The notes under the pieces are model-generated. The model saw only the letters and a list, made by a program, of their open reading frames with translations, was not told the origin of the DNA and did not search any database. A program made the position numbers and the translations under genes. DNA of 60,456 nucleotides from an uncultured Paludibacter sp. (GTDB taxonomy: Bacteria > Bacteroidota > Bacteroidia > Bacteroidales > Paludibacteraceae): NCBI GenBank assembly GCA_937897985.1, contig CALCBD010000059.1, positions 1 to 60,456 of the forward strand, read 5' to 3'. Position 1 is the stretch's first letter; each line of letters begins with the position of its first letter. Below, piece after piece: positions 1 through 9,304 of this stretch.

Positions 1-39
1 ATAATTAATAAAATCACCGGTAATTCTGAATATAAGCCA

Positions 40-63
40 AGCCTCACCCTTTAGGGGGTGGCC
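40..63. repeat. Single copy of dispersed hairpin repeat
   Basis: One copy of the AGCC-TC-ACCC / GGGTGGC imperfect palindrome that recurs nine times at 47598-47992. The arms are separated by a short TTTA(G) loop. It lies upstream of mpl, so the repeat family is dispersed and not confined to one locus. Confidence 0.7.
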
Positions 64-174
64 TGGTCAGTGAAAAAACGATAAAAATACTTACAAACTT
101 CAGTTTTAGCCAAATTAACAAAAATGCTGTTCATTATACGAATCATTAACTGCTGTGCATCACGAACTTTTTAT

Positions 175-182
175 TACTTTTG
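175..182 (+). promoter_or_regulatory. Candidate -7 box for mpl
   Basis: TACTTTTG matches the Bacteroidota -7 consensus TAnnTTTG and lies 54 bases before the mpl start. No clear TTTG -33 element is visible at the usual spacing. Confidence 0.5.
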
Positions 183-236
183 TAGCTCAAAATAAGTAAC
201 GTACAAAAATAAGTAAAAATCATTACACCGACAACC

Positions 237-1610
237 ATGCAACGAGTACATTTTATTGCCATTGGGGGAGCTGCCATGCATAATCTGGCTATAGCCATCA
301 GTAAAAAAAATAACTTTCTTGTTACCGGCTCGGATGACGAGATATTTGAACCATCCTACAGTCGTCTGAAAAACAGCGGTTTGTTGCCCGACCAAATGGG
401 TTGGTTTCCCGAAAGAATACACAAGGGATTGTCGGCTGTAATCATCGGGATGCATGCCACCGAAGACAATCCGGAATTAAAACGTGCCAAGGAACTTGGA
501 TTAAAGATTTTCTCGTTTCCCGAATATCTGTACCAGCAAACACGTAGCAAAACACGAATTGTTGTAGGTGGAAGTCACGGAAAAACAACAACCACTGCTA
601 TAATACTTTTTGTATTGAAACAATTAAAAATCGATGCCGATTATATGGTGGGAGCTCAGATTGAAGGATTCGACAATATGGTAAAACTCTCGTACGAGGC
701 AAGAATAGCCGTATTCGAAGGAGATGAATACCTCACTTCGCCCATCGACCGACGACCCAAATTTCATTTGTATAAACCGCACATTGCTGTGCTGACAGGA
801 ATTGCATGGGATCATATCAATGTATTTCCGACTTTTCCCCTATATGTCGAACAATTCAAAAAATTCACCGAATTGATGGAAGTTCAGGGACGATTGATTT
901 ATTTTGATGGAGATGAACATCTGAATCAGATTGTGGCACATTTGAGGCGCGATATTGTTCCGTTTGCTTATAACACCCCCAAATATGAAGTACGTGATGG
1001 AGTAAGCTACCTGAAAACCAAAAAGGGAGAAGTAGCATTGAAGGTATTTGGCGAACACAATCTTCAGAACATTGAAGCTGCACGCCTCGCCTGCCGTCAG
1101 ATAGGAGTCACCGACGACCAGTTTTATTCAGTCATCGGTGATTTTCCCGGAGCATCGAATCGCTTACAGAAAATTGTTGAAACAAATAAAGCTATTGCAT
1201 TCAAGGATTTTGCACATTCACCTTCAAAATTAAAAGCTACTGTGAATGCTGTAAAATCACAATTTCCCGACCGCCGTTTGATAGCTTGTATGGAATTGCA
1301 TACCTTCAGCAGTCTGACCGAAGATTTTTTACCTCAATACTATGCCTGCATGGATCAGGCGGATGTGGCTTTCGTTTATTATAATCCCGAAGTAATTCAA
1401 CACAAAAGGCTGAAAGACCTGAGTCCCGAACAGGTAAAAAAGGAATTTGGAGGTAGTAATGTTGAGGTTTTTACTGATTCAGCTCTTTTACAGGCCGAAT
1501 TAAGAAAAATCAATTATGAAAATACAGCTCTGCTATTTATGACTTCCGGTAACTTTTCGGGAGTCAACCTGATTGATTTTGCCAAAGAGCTTGTGACAAT
1601 TCATAATTAA
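237..1610 (+). CDS. mpl: UDP-MurNAc:L-Ala-gamma-D-Glu-meso-DAP ligase (Mpl)
   Basis: Cytoplasmic murein-recycling ligase that joins the recovered tripeptide L-Ala-gamma-D-Glu-meso-DAP to UDP-MurNAc using ATP. Its 457 residues match the usual Mpl length. The Rossmann-like N-terminus (HFIAIGGAAMHNLA) is followed by the Mur-ligase P-loop GGSHGKTTT with Lys near residue 116. The Mpl-type EGDEY motif, HINVF and the HNLQNIEAARLA segment follow. The C-terminal domain carries KDFAHSPSKLKAT. A MurC assignment is less likely, because EGDEY..DRRPKF is the Mpl pattern and no mur cluster surrounds the gene. It is preceded by a -7 box and followed by dCMP deaminase on the same strand, with a gap of 113 bases. 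Confidence 0.93.
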   Translation: MQRVHFIAIGGAAMHNLAIAISKKNNFLVTGSDDEIFEPSYSRLKNSGLLPDQMGWFPERIHKGLSAVIIGMHATEDNPELKRAKELGLKIFSFPEYLYQQTRSKTRIVVGGSHGKTTTTAIILFVLKQLKIDADYMVGAQIEGFDNMVKLSYEARIAVFEGDEYLTSPIDRRPKFHLYKPHIAVLTGIAWDHINVFPTFPLYVEQFKKFTELMEVQGRLIYFDGDEHLNQIVAHLRRDIVPFAYNTPKYEVRDGVSYLKTKKGEVALKVFGEHNLQNIEAARLACRQIGVTDDQFYSVIGDFPGASNRLQKIVETNKAIAFKDFAHSPSKLKATVNAVKSQFPDRRLIACMELHTFSSLTEDFLPQYYACMDQADVAFVYYNPEVIQHKRLKDLSPEQVKKEFGGSNVEVFTDSALLQAELRKINYENTALLFMTSGNFSGVNLIDFAKELVTIHN

Positions 1611-1723
1611 AATTTCATAATTTATAATTCATAATAAATTGGATTATAAGTGTTTGTGTTTCGATTATGATTTATTTCAGATGATGTTATTGAATGAATT
1701 GATAATTCAATTATTATAATTTT

Positions 1724-2146
1724 ATGGACGAAAAACAGAAACAGTTAGATTACAGATATATGCGTATGGCCCGTATTTGGGCTGAGAATTCGTATTGTGA
1801 ACGCCGAAAGGTAGGTGCTTTACTTGTGAAAAATAAAATGATCATCTCGGACGGATATAACGGGACACCCTCGGGTTTTGAAAATAAATGTGAAGACGAA
1901 AACAATGTATCGAAACCTTATGTTTTACATGCCGAAGCAAACGCAATCAGTAAAATTGCCCGTTCGCACAACAGTAGTGATGGTGCTACTCTCTATGTAA
2001 CGGCTTCACCCTGTATTGAATGTGCCAAACTGATTATTCAGTCCGGTATAAAAAGGGTGATATATGGTGAAAAATACCGTATAATGGATGGTGTGGAATT
2101 GCTCGAGCGGGCTGGAATTGAAGTTGATTTTCTGGATAAAGAATAA
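1724..2146 (+). CDS. comEB: dCMP deaminase family protein
   Basis: Zinc-dependent cytidine/deoxycytidylate deaminase, 140 residues, expected to convert dCMP to dUMP for thymidylate supply. The zinc site is visible: HAE near residue 69 (ligand His and catalytic Glu) and PCIEC with Cys97 and Cys100. The N-terminal block SYCERRKVGALLV and the GYNGTPSGFENKCED loop are typical of ComEB/dCMP deaminases and contrast with tRNA adenosine deaminases. It is full length. The next gene starts 59 bases downstream, so co-transcription with the S41 protease is plausible. Confidence 0.92.
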   Translation: MDEKQKQLDYRYMRMARIWAENSYCERRKVGALLVKNKMIISDGYNGTPSGFENKCEDENNVSKPYVLHAEANAISKIARSHNSSDGATLYVTASPCIECAKLIIQSGIKRVIYGEKYRIMDGVELLERAGIEVDFLDKE

Positions 2147-2205
2147 AATCTGTAAATTTCAACATCAAAATCAGTAATGAAATATTAAAAAATAAAATTG
2201 AACAC

Positions 2206-3822
2206 ATGAATAAGAGAAATTTATTTTTAGTACTTATTGTTTTTCTATCAATTGTAGCAGGATTGCTGCTTGGAAATATCATTGCCAACAGAGCAGGTTT
2301 GCGGTCAGGAAGAATGATTGGAAATTTATTCGGGACTTCGCACAATAATAAAATCAATGAACTCCTTTCGTTGATCGACAATCAATATGTTGATTCAGTA
2401 GATATTAATGAATTGTCAGAAGAAATGATGACCGATCTGGTCGCAAAACTTGATCCACATTCGGTTTATATACCTGCAGCAGATATCGAAAATGTCAACA
2501 GTGAACTTGAAGGAAGTTTCAGTGGTATTGGTGTACAGTTTAATATCCAGAACGACACCATTATGATTGTGTCGGTCATCAGTGGTGGTCCATCCGAAAA
2601 AGTCGGATTACTGGCAGGTGACAGAATCGTACAGGTCAATGATACTTCGTTTACAGGCAAAAAAGTGACTAACGAAAAAGTTCTCAGAAAACTCAGAGGT
2701 CCCGAAAACACTAAAGTCAAACTCGGTGTTAAACGTCACGGAACCAGGGAGATGTTGAAATACACTGTGACACGCGGACAAATTCCGGTCAATTCGGTGG
2801 ATGTAGCTTATATGATCGAACCAGGTGTGGGATTCATCAAAGTAAGTAAATTCGCTGCCACTACCTATTCCGAATTTTTAAATGCTATTGCCGGTTTACG
2901 TTCAAAAGGTGCAAGAAAATACATCATCGATTTGCGCGAAAATAGTGGTGGATTCATGGAACAAGCCATCAATATGGTCAACGAATTTTTGCCGGCCAAT
3001 CAAATGATTGTTTATTCGCAGGGAAAATCATATCCACGTTTCGAAGCCAAATCGGATGGTAAAGGTAGCTGTATCGGCTTGCCTCTGGTAGTGTTGATCG
3101 ACGAATTTTCGGCTTCGGCAAGCGAAATTTTTTCGGGTGCCATACAGGACAACGACAGAGGAATCATCGTAGGCCGGCGATCGTTCGGCAAAGGACTTGT
3201 GCAGCAGCAAATGAATTTGTCCGATGGTTCGGCTGTGCGACTCACTGTTGCGCGGTATTACACACCTTCGGGTCGAAGCATTCAGAAACCCTACATCAAA
3301 GGTAAGTCCGAAGATTACGAAAAAGATATTATGAACCGTTATTTACATGGTGAATTTGACAGCAAAGACAGCATTCATGTGGCCGATTCGCTGAAATATA
3401 AAACCATCAAAGGGCGTACGGTATATGGAGGTGGTGGCATTATGCCCGATTATTTCGTTCCCCGCGATACAAGTGAATATACTCCCTATCTGAACAAAGT
3501 GGTCAATTACGGGTATTTGTATCAGTTTGCATTTCAGTATGCCGACAGGAACAGGAAATCTTTAAGTAATATCAAAGATTGGAAACAAATGGATAAATAT
3601 CTTGAAAGTCAGCAGCTTTTAAATCAGTTTGAAAGCTTTGCAGCTACAAAAGGTGTTTTACCGGATGCCAAACAAATCAATATTTCAAAGAGATTCATTG
3701 ATAATCAGCTGAAGTCATACATTACCCGTAATATTCTTGGCGATGAAGGTTTCTATCCTTTGTTCTACAAAGATGATAAAACTGTACTGAAGGCACTTGA
3801 AATTATCAGAAAACAAAAATAA
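2206..3822 (+). CDS. S41 family C-terminal processing peptidase
   Basis: Secreted or membrane-anchored serine protease of the CtpA/Prc type, 538 residues. An N-terminal hydrophobic segment (residues about 5-28) acts as signal or anchor. A PDZ domain follows (roughly 95-185, with SGIGVQF and AGDRIVQVND), then the S41 catalytic domain. The nucleophile Ser lies in SASASEIFSGA near residue 305 and the general-base Lys in GRRSFGKGLVQ near 329. About 200 further residues form a C-terminal extension common in Bacteroidota members. A second S41 protease lies at 31019-32674 with the same layout. A perfect 11-bp hairpin follows this gene. The physiological substrate is unknown. Confidence 0.93.
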   Translation: MNKRNLFLVLIVFLSIVAGLLLGNIIANRAGLRSGRMIGNLFGTSHNNKINELLSLIDNQYVDSVDINELSEEMMTDLVAKLDPHSVYIPAADIENVNSELEGSFSGIGVQFNIQNDTIMIVSVISGGPSEKVGLLAGDRIVQVNDTSFTGKKVTNEKVLRKLRGPENTKVKLGVKRHGTREMLKYTVTRGQIPVNSVDVAYMIEPGVGFIKVSKFAATTYSEFLNAIAGLRSKGARKYIIDLRENSGGFMEQAINMVNEFLPANQMIVYSQGKSYPRFEAKSDGKGSCIGLPLVVLIDEFSASASEIFSGAIQDNDRGIIVGRRSFGKGLVQQQMNLSDGSAVRLTVARYYTPSGRSIQKPYIKGKSEDYEKDIMNRYLHGEFDSKDSIHVADSLKYKTIKGRTVYGGGGIMPDYFVPRDTSEYTPYLNKVVNYGYLYQFAFQYADRNRKSLSNIKDWKQMDKYLESQQLLNQFESFAATKGVLPDAKQINISKRFIDNQLKSYITRNILGDEGFYPLFYKDDKTVLKALEIIRKQK

Positions 3823-3849
3823 AATTCAGAATGTCCTTTTTTCAAAATT

Positions 3850-3878
3850 AAACCGGATTGATCAGAACAATCCGGTTT
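3850..3878 (+). terminator. Hairpin terminator after S41 peptidase gene
   Basis: Perfect 11-bp inverted repeat AAACCGGATTG / CAATCCGGTTT with a 7-base loop, 27 bases after the stop codon. The downstream sequence is not a strong T run, so its termination strength is uncertain. Confidence 0.65.
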
Positions 3879-3977
3879 GTATGGTACGCAGTAAAAAAAG
3901 GATGTTTATTTCAAAAAAAAAGAAATAAAACCGAACACCACAGTTTTTACAAAAGAACTGTGACTGAAAAACAATAA

Positions 3978-5198
3978 ATGAATTACGAGACATATACTCT
4001 CACCAACGGAGTGAGACTCATTCATAAAGCGGATAATAACGATGTGAGTTATTGTGGCATAGTCATTAATACCGGCTCGCGTGACGAGAATGAGAGTGAA
4101 CACGGAATGGCCCATTTCATTGAGCACATGTTATTTAAAGGAACTGCAAAGCGTCGTTCGGGGCATATCATCAACCGGCTCGAAAATGTTGGTGGCGAAC
4201 TGAACGCATTTACTTCCAAAGAAGAAACAGTGGTTTTTGCAGCCGTTTTGAATGAGTATTTCGACAGAGCCATGGAACTGATTACCGATATCGTTCTTCA
4301 TTCTGCTTTTCCGCAAAAAGAAATTGACAAAGAGGTAGTTATCATCGTGGATGAAATTCAGTCATATAACGACAGTCCTTCCGAATTAATTTATGATGAT
4401 TTTGAAGATCTGATTTTCAAGCATCATCCCATAGGTCATAATATACTCGGGCAACCTGAACTTCTGGAAAAGTTCACAACAGCTGATGCCATTAATTTCA
4501 GTGCCAGACATTACAGACCTGACGAAATGGTGTTTTTCTCGACAGGCAATCTGAATTTCAGGCAGGTAATAAAAAGTGCCGAAAAGTATTTTAATACATC
4601 AGTAGTTTTTCAGCCCAAACCACAACGTATTCCTCCGGCAGTATACACTCCGGTACAAAAACTGGTCGAAAAAAATACACATCAGTTCCACTTTATGCTG
4701 GGCAATTGTGCTTACAACATGTATCACCCCGACAGAATGGGGATGTATTTATTAAACAATGTTCTGGGTGGACCGGGTATGAATAGTCTGTTAAATCTTT
4801 CGTTGCGCGAAAAGCATGGTCTTGTATATAATGTAGAATCGGGTTACCAGCCATTTACCGATACCGGTATGTGGACTGTTTATTTCGGTTGCGATATTGA
4901 AAATGCTGAGAAATGTGAACAATTGGTTTACAATGAATTGCAAAAGCTTAGAGAACAAAAAATTTCTGAAAATGCATTGAAGAAATACAAACTGCAGATA
5001 ACAGGTCAAATGGCAATTGCTGCCGAAAACAAGGAAAATCTGGCCATTAGCATTGGTAAAAGTTTTATGCGATTTGGAAAAGTGGATGAACCTGATGTGG
5101 TTAAAAAGCAAATTGAGGCTATTACGGCCGATCAGCTACAAAGGATTGCCAACGAAATCTTCAATCCGGAACAGTTTTCTGTTTTGAAATATTGTTAA
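3978..5198 (+). CDS. M16 family zinc metallopeptidase
   Basis: Insulinase/processing-peptidase family protein of 406 residues. The inverted zinc motif HFIEH (His46, Glu49, His50) is intact, and the third ligand Glu is expected in the KEVVIIVDEIQSY helix around residues 118-128. The C-terminal M16 half contains the G-rich LNNVLGGPGMNSLL and LREKHGLVYNVES segments that place substrate. This single 45-kDa-type chain is the common bacterial YmxG-like form and usually acts as a dimer in the cytoplasm. No signal peptide is evident. It starts 155 bases after the S41 gene and beyond its hairpin, so it probably has its own promoter. Confidence 0.92.
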   Translation: MNYETYTLTNGVRLIHKADNNDVSYCGIVINTGSRDENESEHGMAHFIEHMLFKGTAKRRSGHIINRLENVGGELNAFTSKEETVVFAAVLNEYFDRAMELITDIVLHSAFPQKEIDKEVVIIVDEIQSYNDSPSELIYDDFEDLIFKHHPIGHNILGQPELLEKFTTADAINFSARHYRPDEMVFFSTGNLNFRQVIKSAEKYFNTSVVFQPKPQRIPPAVYTPVQKLVEKNTHQFHFMLGNCAYNMYHPDRMGMYLLNNVLGGPGMNSLLNLSLREKHGLVYNVESGYQPFTDTGMWTVYFGCDIENAEKCEQLVYNELQKLREQKISENALKKYKLQITGQMAIAAENKENLAISIGKSFMRFGKVDEPDVVKKQIEAITADQLQRIANEIFNPEQFSVLKYC

Positions 5199-5257
5199 CA
5201 CTGCTGCATACTTACACTTTACGTTTTCGGAGGTGAATATGTAAATAATCAATTAAA

Positions 5258-5884
5258 ATGAATATTGACGAATATATAGAGCTACATACGGATAACGAAC
5301 CTGATTATCTTGAAAAGATTAACCGTGCCACGCATCTGAAACTTATCAACCCGCGAATGTTATCGGGTCACCTTCAGGGACGCGTTTTGTCGATGCTCAG
5401 TAAAATGATACGTCCCGTGAAGATTCTTGAACTGGGAACTTTTACAGGCTATTCGGCACTTTGCCTGGCCGAAGGACTACAGAAAGATGGTGTTTTGCAC
5501 ACCATCGAATGCGATGATGAACTCGAAGAGTTCATCCTTTCAAATCTGGCTTTATCAGACCATGGCCACAACATTAAGTTACACATAGGCGATGCTCTCG
5601 AAATCATTCCAACCCTGAACGAAATATTTGATCTGGTATTTATCGATGCCGACAAAAGAGAATATTCAGCCTATTTTGAAGCTGTTCTGCCCAAATTGAT
5701 ATCAGGTGGTTTTATCCTTGCCGATAACACACTCTGGGATGGTAAAGTAGTACAAAACATTGCCCCTAACGACAGGCAAACCATTGAAATTATGAAATTT
5801 AACGACCACATTGCAGCTGATAACAGAATTGAAAAAGTTATGCTGCCATTGCGGGATGGACTCACCATTATCAGAAAAAAATAA
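5258..5884 (+). CDS. Class I SAM-dependent O-methyltransferase
   Basis: Methyltransferase_3 / caffeoyl-CoA O-methyltransferase-like protein, 208 residues. The SAM-binding motif KILELGTFTGYSALCLAEGL starts near residue 60. HTIECDDELEEF supplies the acidic ribose-binding residue, and the metal-site region is FDLVFIDADKREYSAYFE. ADNTLWDGKVV follows. Such enzymes methylate catechol-type hydroxyls, but the substrate cannot be told from sequence. The thioesterase start codon lies 22 bases after this stop, so the pair is probably one transcript. Confidence 0.9.
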   Translation: MNIDEYIELHTDNEPDYLEKINRATHLKLINPRMLSGHLQGRVLSMLSKMIRPVKILELGTFTGYSALCLAEGLQKDGVLHTIECDDELEEFILSNLALSDHGHNIKLHIGDALEIIPTLNEIFDLVFIDADKREYSAYFEAVLPKLISGGFILADNTLWDGKVVQNIAPNDRQTIEIMKFNDHIAADNRIEKVMLPLRDGLTIIRKK

Positions 5885-5906
5885 ACTCTTAAAAAGCAAA
5901 CCTGAA

Positions 5907-6305
5907 ATGTATATTTACGAATTAGAATTTAAAGTACGTGATTATGAGTGTGATTTGCAGGGAATTGTAAATAACTCAGTCTATCAGAATTATCTTGAAC
6001 ACACACGCCACGAATTTCTTCTCGAAAACAATATCAGCTTTGATCAGTTACATCAGAGGGGAATTGATGCAGTGGTGGCAAGAATCGAAATGGCTTTCAA
6101 AAATTCACTCCGCTCGGGCGACTCGTTTATTTCCAAACTTTATGTAAAAAAAGAAGGTATCAAATATGTTTTCTATCAGATTATTCAACGTAAAGCCGAC
6201 AATAAATTATGTCTGAAAGCTAAAGTTGAAACCGTGGTGGTGATTAACGGAAAATTGAGTGCATCGCTCGAAGAATTTGATAAACTGGCTGAAATGGCTC
6301 ATTAG
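5907..6305 (+). CDS. Acyl-CoA thioesterase, YbgC/4HBT hotdog family
   Basis: A 132-residue single hotdog-fold thioesterase that hydrolyses acyl-CoA thioesters. The family signature is visible near the N-terminus: an Asp followed by GIVNNSVYQNYLEHTRHEFL. This contains the catalytic Asp region and the long helix seen in YbgC/4-hydroxybenzoyl-CoA thioesterases. I chose the ATG at 5907 because an upstream ATG at 5811 would add 32 non-homologous residues inside the preceding methyltransferase gene. A terminator-like hairpin begins about 40 bases after the stop. Confidence 0.88.
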   Translation: MYIYELEFKVRDYECDLQGIVNNSVYQNYLEHTRHEFLLENNISFDQLHQRGIDAVVARIEMAFKNSLRSGDSFISKLYVKKEGIKYVFYQIIQRKADNKLCLKAKVETVVVINGKLSASLEEFDKLAEMAH

Positions 6306-6343
6306 TCAGTTATTCTTTTTATTTCAATTAAAATATTTAAGGT

Positions 6344-6400
6344 TGTAACCAAAGTTTTTTGCATTATTGGTGCAGATTTTACTTTAGTTACAGCTTTTTT
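6344..6400 (+). terminator. Rho-independent terminator after thioesterase gene
   Basis: TGTAACCAAAG pairs with CTTTAGTTACA (10 of 11), with a 27-base loop and a GCTTTTTTTA tail. Confidence 0.7.
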
Positions 6401-6975
6401 TATTTTTCATCATTCTCACTCCTTCAGTTCTAAACAGCTGATTTTTTTTTTCTAATCTGCAGATTCTTTATTAACAATTCGAATTAATGGTTGATTTATT
6501 TCATTCTGCTGATTGTTTTCGGTTTAATTTTCTTTTACCCTGTCAAAAGAAAATCATAGACCAAAATCAATTTCAACCCCTGATACGCATTAATTATTGA
6601 AATTTTGAATTCAGCCAGCTTTATCAATTAATATTTTTATAACAATGTTTTTTTATTGAAACAATTACAATTTAATTTTGTTATCTATATTGATTTGATA
6701 GTACCGTTAAATAAATTATCATTGATTTTCGGCACTAAACAGCTATATATTCCATTCTGAATAGTCGGGTTGTTTAATAAATAAATACAAATTATCAACA
6801 ACAATTATCCATTAAATTAACATTATTTACACTAATATGGTAAAACAACTTTATCGTATTTGTGTTTAACAAAATAATATTATATTTTTACTGAAAAAAA
6901 TAACATTAACCAAATAAACAGGAATAACTTTATTAACAAATCAGTTTAGTGAGTTATCCAATAAAAACATTTTAG
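6401..6975. other. Long AT-rich leader region before sucC
   Basis: About 575 bases between the upstream terminator and sucC with no convincing gene. The composition is strongly A+T with scattered homopolymer runs. No exact TAnnTTTG box was found near the sucC start. The nearest resemblance is TATCGTATTTG around 6852-6862. It probably carries the sucCD promoter and a long leader, but nothing in it can be assigned firmly. Confidence 0.4.
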
Positions 6976-8106
6976 ATGAAAATTCACGAATACCAAGCAA
7001 AGGAGATTTTTTCGCGTTATCAAATACCGGTAACGAACGAAAAAGTATGCTACACAAAAGACGAAGTTGTAGCAGCGGCTGAAAAATTTGGAATGCCGGT
7101 AGTGGTCAAAGCGCAGGTTCACGCAGGTGGCAGAGGAAAAGCCGGCGGCGTTAAACTGGCAGTAAACATGGAAGAAGCGGCTAAAGCTGCCGAAAAAATC
7201 ATTGGGATGGATATTAAAGGTTATACAGTTGAGAAAGTCCTGGTAGCCGAAGGTGTAAAATTTAATGCTGAATTTTATGTCGGTATGACCATCGACCGGA
7301 ATACAAAATCAGTTCTCTTCATGGCGAGTGCCGAGGGCGGAGTTGAAATTGAAGAAGTTGCCAAAGAAAACCCCGATGCCATTCACAAATTCGTAATTGA
7401 TCCTGATTTGGGAATGACTGATTTTCTTGCCCGGAAAATTGCTTTCAAATTATTTACCGACATGAATTTGGTAAAGCAGGCAGTGAGTTTGTTTAAAAAA
7501 TTATATCAGATTTTTATCGATACCGATGCTTCGCTGGTCGAAATCAATCCTTTGGTAATTACCGATGATGGCCGGTTGCTTGCACTCGATGGAAAAATGA
7601 ATTTCGATGACAATGCATTATATCGTCAGCCTGATATTGAAGTACTTAATGAACCTTCGGAAGACGAGAAAAAGGAAATTGCAGCCAAAGAAAGCGGTTT
7701 GACATATATTCGTCTCGATGGAAATATCGGATGTATGGTCAACGGAGCCGGGCTTGCAATGGCCACCATGGATATTATCAAACATTTTGGCGGAAGTCCG
7801 GCTAACTTCCTCGATATCGGCGGTAGTTCGAGTCCGCAAAAAGTGATAGATGCCATGACCCTGCTTATGTCTGATAAGAATGTAAAGGTTATCATGATAA
7901 ACATTTTCGGAGGCATTACCCGTTGCGACGATGTGGCAAAGGGTATTGTAATTGCATTAGACCAGATGAAACTTGATATTCCGATTGTGATTCGTTTATC
8001 AGGCACCAATGCTGAGGAAGGTTTGAAAATCATTAAAGAAAAAAATCTGCCCACTGTACGTTCACTGAGTGAGGCTGCACAGGAAGCCATCAGATTAATC
8101 AGTTAA
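6976..8106 (+). CDS. sucC: Succinyl-CoA synthetase (ADP-forming) subunit beta
   Basis: The ATP-grasp subunit of succinyl-CoA synthetase, acting with SucD to interconvert succinyl-CoA and succinate with ADP/ATP. It has 376 residues, close to the usual length. The N-terminus MKIHEYQAKEIFSRYQIPV and the lysine/glycine-rich VVKAQVHAGGRGKAGGVKLA are diagnostic. LVEINPLVIT supplies the metal-binding Glu/Asn. The C-terminal ligase domain contains GLAMATMDIIKHFGGSPANF and the NIFGGITRCDDVAKGI loop. In anaerobic Bacteroidota this step often works in the succinate/propionate pathway. It is followed by sucD after 55 bases, forming an operon. Confidence 0.96.
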   Translation: MKIHEYQAKEIFSRYQIPVTNEKVCYTKDEVVAAAEKFGMPVVVKAQVHAGGRGKAGGVKLAVNMEEAAKAAEKIIGMDIKGYTVEKVLVAEGVKFNAEFYVGMTIDRNTKSVLFMASAEGGVEIEEVAKENPDAIHKFVIDPDLGMTDFLARKIAFKLFTDMNLVKQAVSLFKKLYQIFIDTDASLVEINPLVITDDGRLLALDGKMNFDDNALYRQPDIEVLNEPSEDEKKEIAAKESGLTYIRLDGNIGCMVNGAGLAMATMDIIKHFGGSPANFLDIGGSSSPQKVIDAMTLLMSDKNVKVIMINIFGGITRCDDVAKGIVIALDQMKLDIPIVIRLSGTNAEEGLKIIKEKNLPTVRSLSEAAQEAIRLIS

Positions 8107-8161
8107 CAGGGTATTCAGCTTTCAAAAATGTTTTATTCAATCTATTAAAATCTAAAAATCC

Positions 8162-9040
8162 ATGAGCATATTAATCAATAAAAGTACAAAATTAATTGTA
8201 CAGGGCATTACAGGTAGAGATGGCAGTTTTCACACCGGAAAAATGAAAGACTACGGAACAAATATCGTTGCTGGCGTATCACCCGGCAAAGGTGGTCAGA
8301 CAGTTCACGACATTCCGGTTTACAACACTGTGGAAGAAGCTGTTAAAGCAACAGGAGCTGACACCTCAATAATCTTTGTACCCGCACCGCTTGCTGGCGA
8401 TGCAATTCTTGAAGCTGCGGATGGCGGCGTTCAGCTTGTTATTTGTATCTCCGAAGGTGTACCTACACTCGATATGGTGAAAGCCACCAATTATCTGAAA
8501 AAGAAAAATGTAAAACTTATAGGTGCCAATTGTCCGGGTCTCATTACACCGGGAGAATCACTGATTGGAATTCTGCCTGCCAATATATTCAAAAAAGGGA
8601 ATGTGGGCCTGATGAGCAGAAGTGGTACGCTGACCTATTTAATGGTTAGTCTGCTTACCGACAATGGTTTGGGACAAAGTACCTGTGTTGGAATAGGCGG
8701 TGATCCTGTTGCAGGACTTTATTATCAGGAGCTGTTGCAAATGTTTGAAGATGACCCTGAAACAGAAGCAATCGTTTTGATTGGTGAAATTGGTGGTGAT
8801 GCCGAAGAACGTGCTGCTCAGTATATAAAAGAGCACATCACAAAACCTGTTGTGGCATTTATTGCCGGTCAGACTGCTCCTCCCGGAAAACGTATGGGAC
8901 ATGCCGGCGCTATCATCTCGAGCGGTAGTGGCACTGCAGAAGAGAAAATTGCTGCCTTCGAAGCTATTGGAGTTCCGGTAGCCCGATTACCAAAGGATTT
9001 ACCCGGATTAGTTAAACAAAAACTTGCTGAAAGAAAATAG
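8162..9040 (+). CDS. sucD: Succinyl-CoA synthetase subunit alpha
   Basis: CoA-binding and phosphohistidine subunit, 292 residues. The N-terminal Rossmann domain (LIVQGITGRDGSFHTGKMKDYGTNIVAGVSPGKGG, quoted here as a region, residues about 12-46) binds CoA. The active-site His lies in KRMGHAGAIISSGSGTA near residue 247. EERAAQYIKEH and the VVAFIAGQTAPPGKRMGHAG neighbourhood match the family. It pairs with sucC immediately upstream. A repeat-type hairpin follows about 80 bases after the stop. Confidence 0.96.
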   Translation: MSILINKSTKLIVQGITGRDGSFHTGKMKDYGTNIVAGVSPGKGGQTVHDIPVYNTVEEAVKATGADTSIIFVPAPLAGDAILEAADGGVQLVICISEGVPTLDMVKATNYLKKKNVKLIGANCPGLITPGESLIGILPANIFKKGNVGLMSRSGTLTYLMVSLLTDNGLGQSTCVGIGGDPVAGLYYQELLQMFEDDPETEAIVLIGEIGGDAEERAAQYIKEHITKPVVAFIAGQTAPPGKRMGHAGAIISSGSGTAEEKIAAFEAIGVPVARLPKDLPGLVKQKLAERK

Positions 9041-9121
9041 TTTTATTACATTTGTCGATACCATCGATATTTCAAAAACAGGTTTAAAAAATTATATCTT
9101 ATTGAAAATATAATTTTGCAT

Positions 9122-9181
9122 ACTAAGGCACAAAGTCACAAAAATACGATGAAAAGTACTTTTGCAACTTTGAGCCTTAGT
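9122..9181. repeat. Inverted repeat after sucD, possible terminator
   Basis: ACTAAGGCACAAAGT and ACTTTGAGCCTTAGT pair at 14 of 15 positions across a 30-base loop, followed by AGTTTTAAAA. It could terminate sucCD or be an intergenic repeat element. The remaining bases to yaaA show no gene. Confidence 0.6.
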
Positions 9182-9304
9182 AGTTTTAAAATCAATGACA
9201 TATCATCAAAAGCTATATAATCGTTACTGGTTTTTCAACGCCGGATAGTCCGGAACAATGAATAGTATGCCAGGAAATTACTTCATTTATTAATACATCG
9301 AAAT

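Noticed and set aside
7626..8090. 154-codon open frame opposite sucC
   Set aside because: Shadow of the sucC coding frame; no family resemblance.
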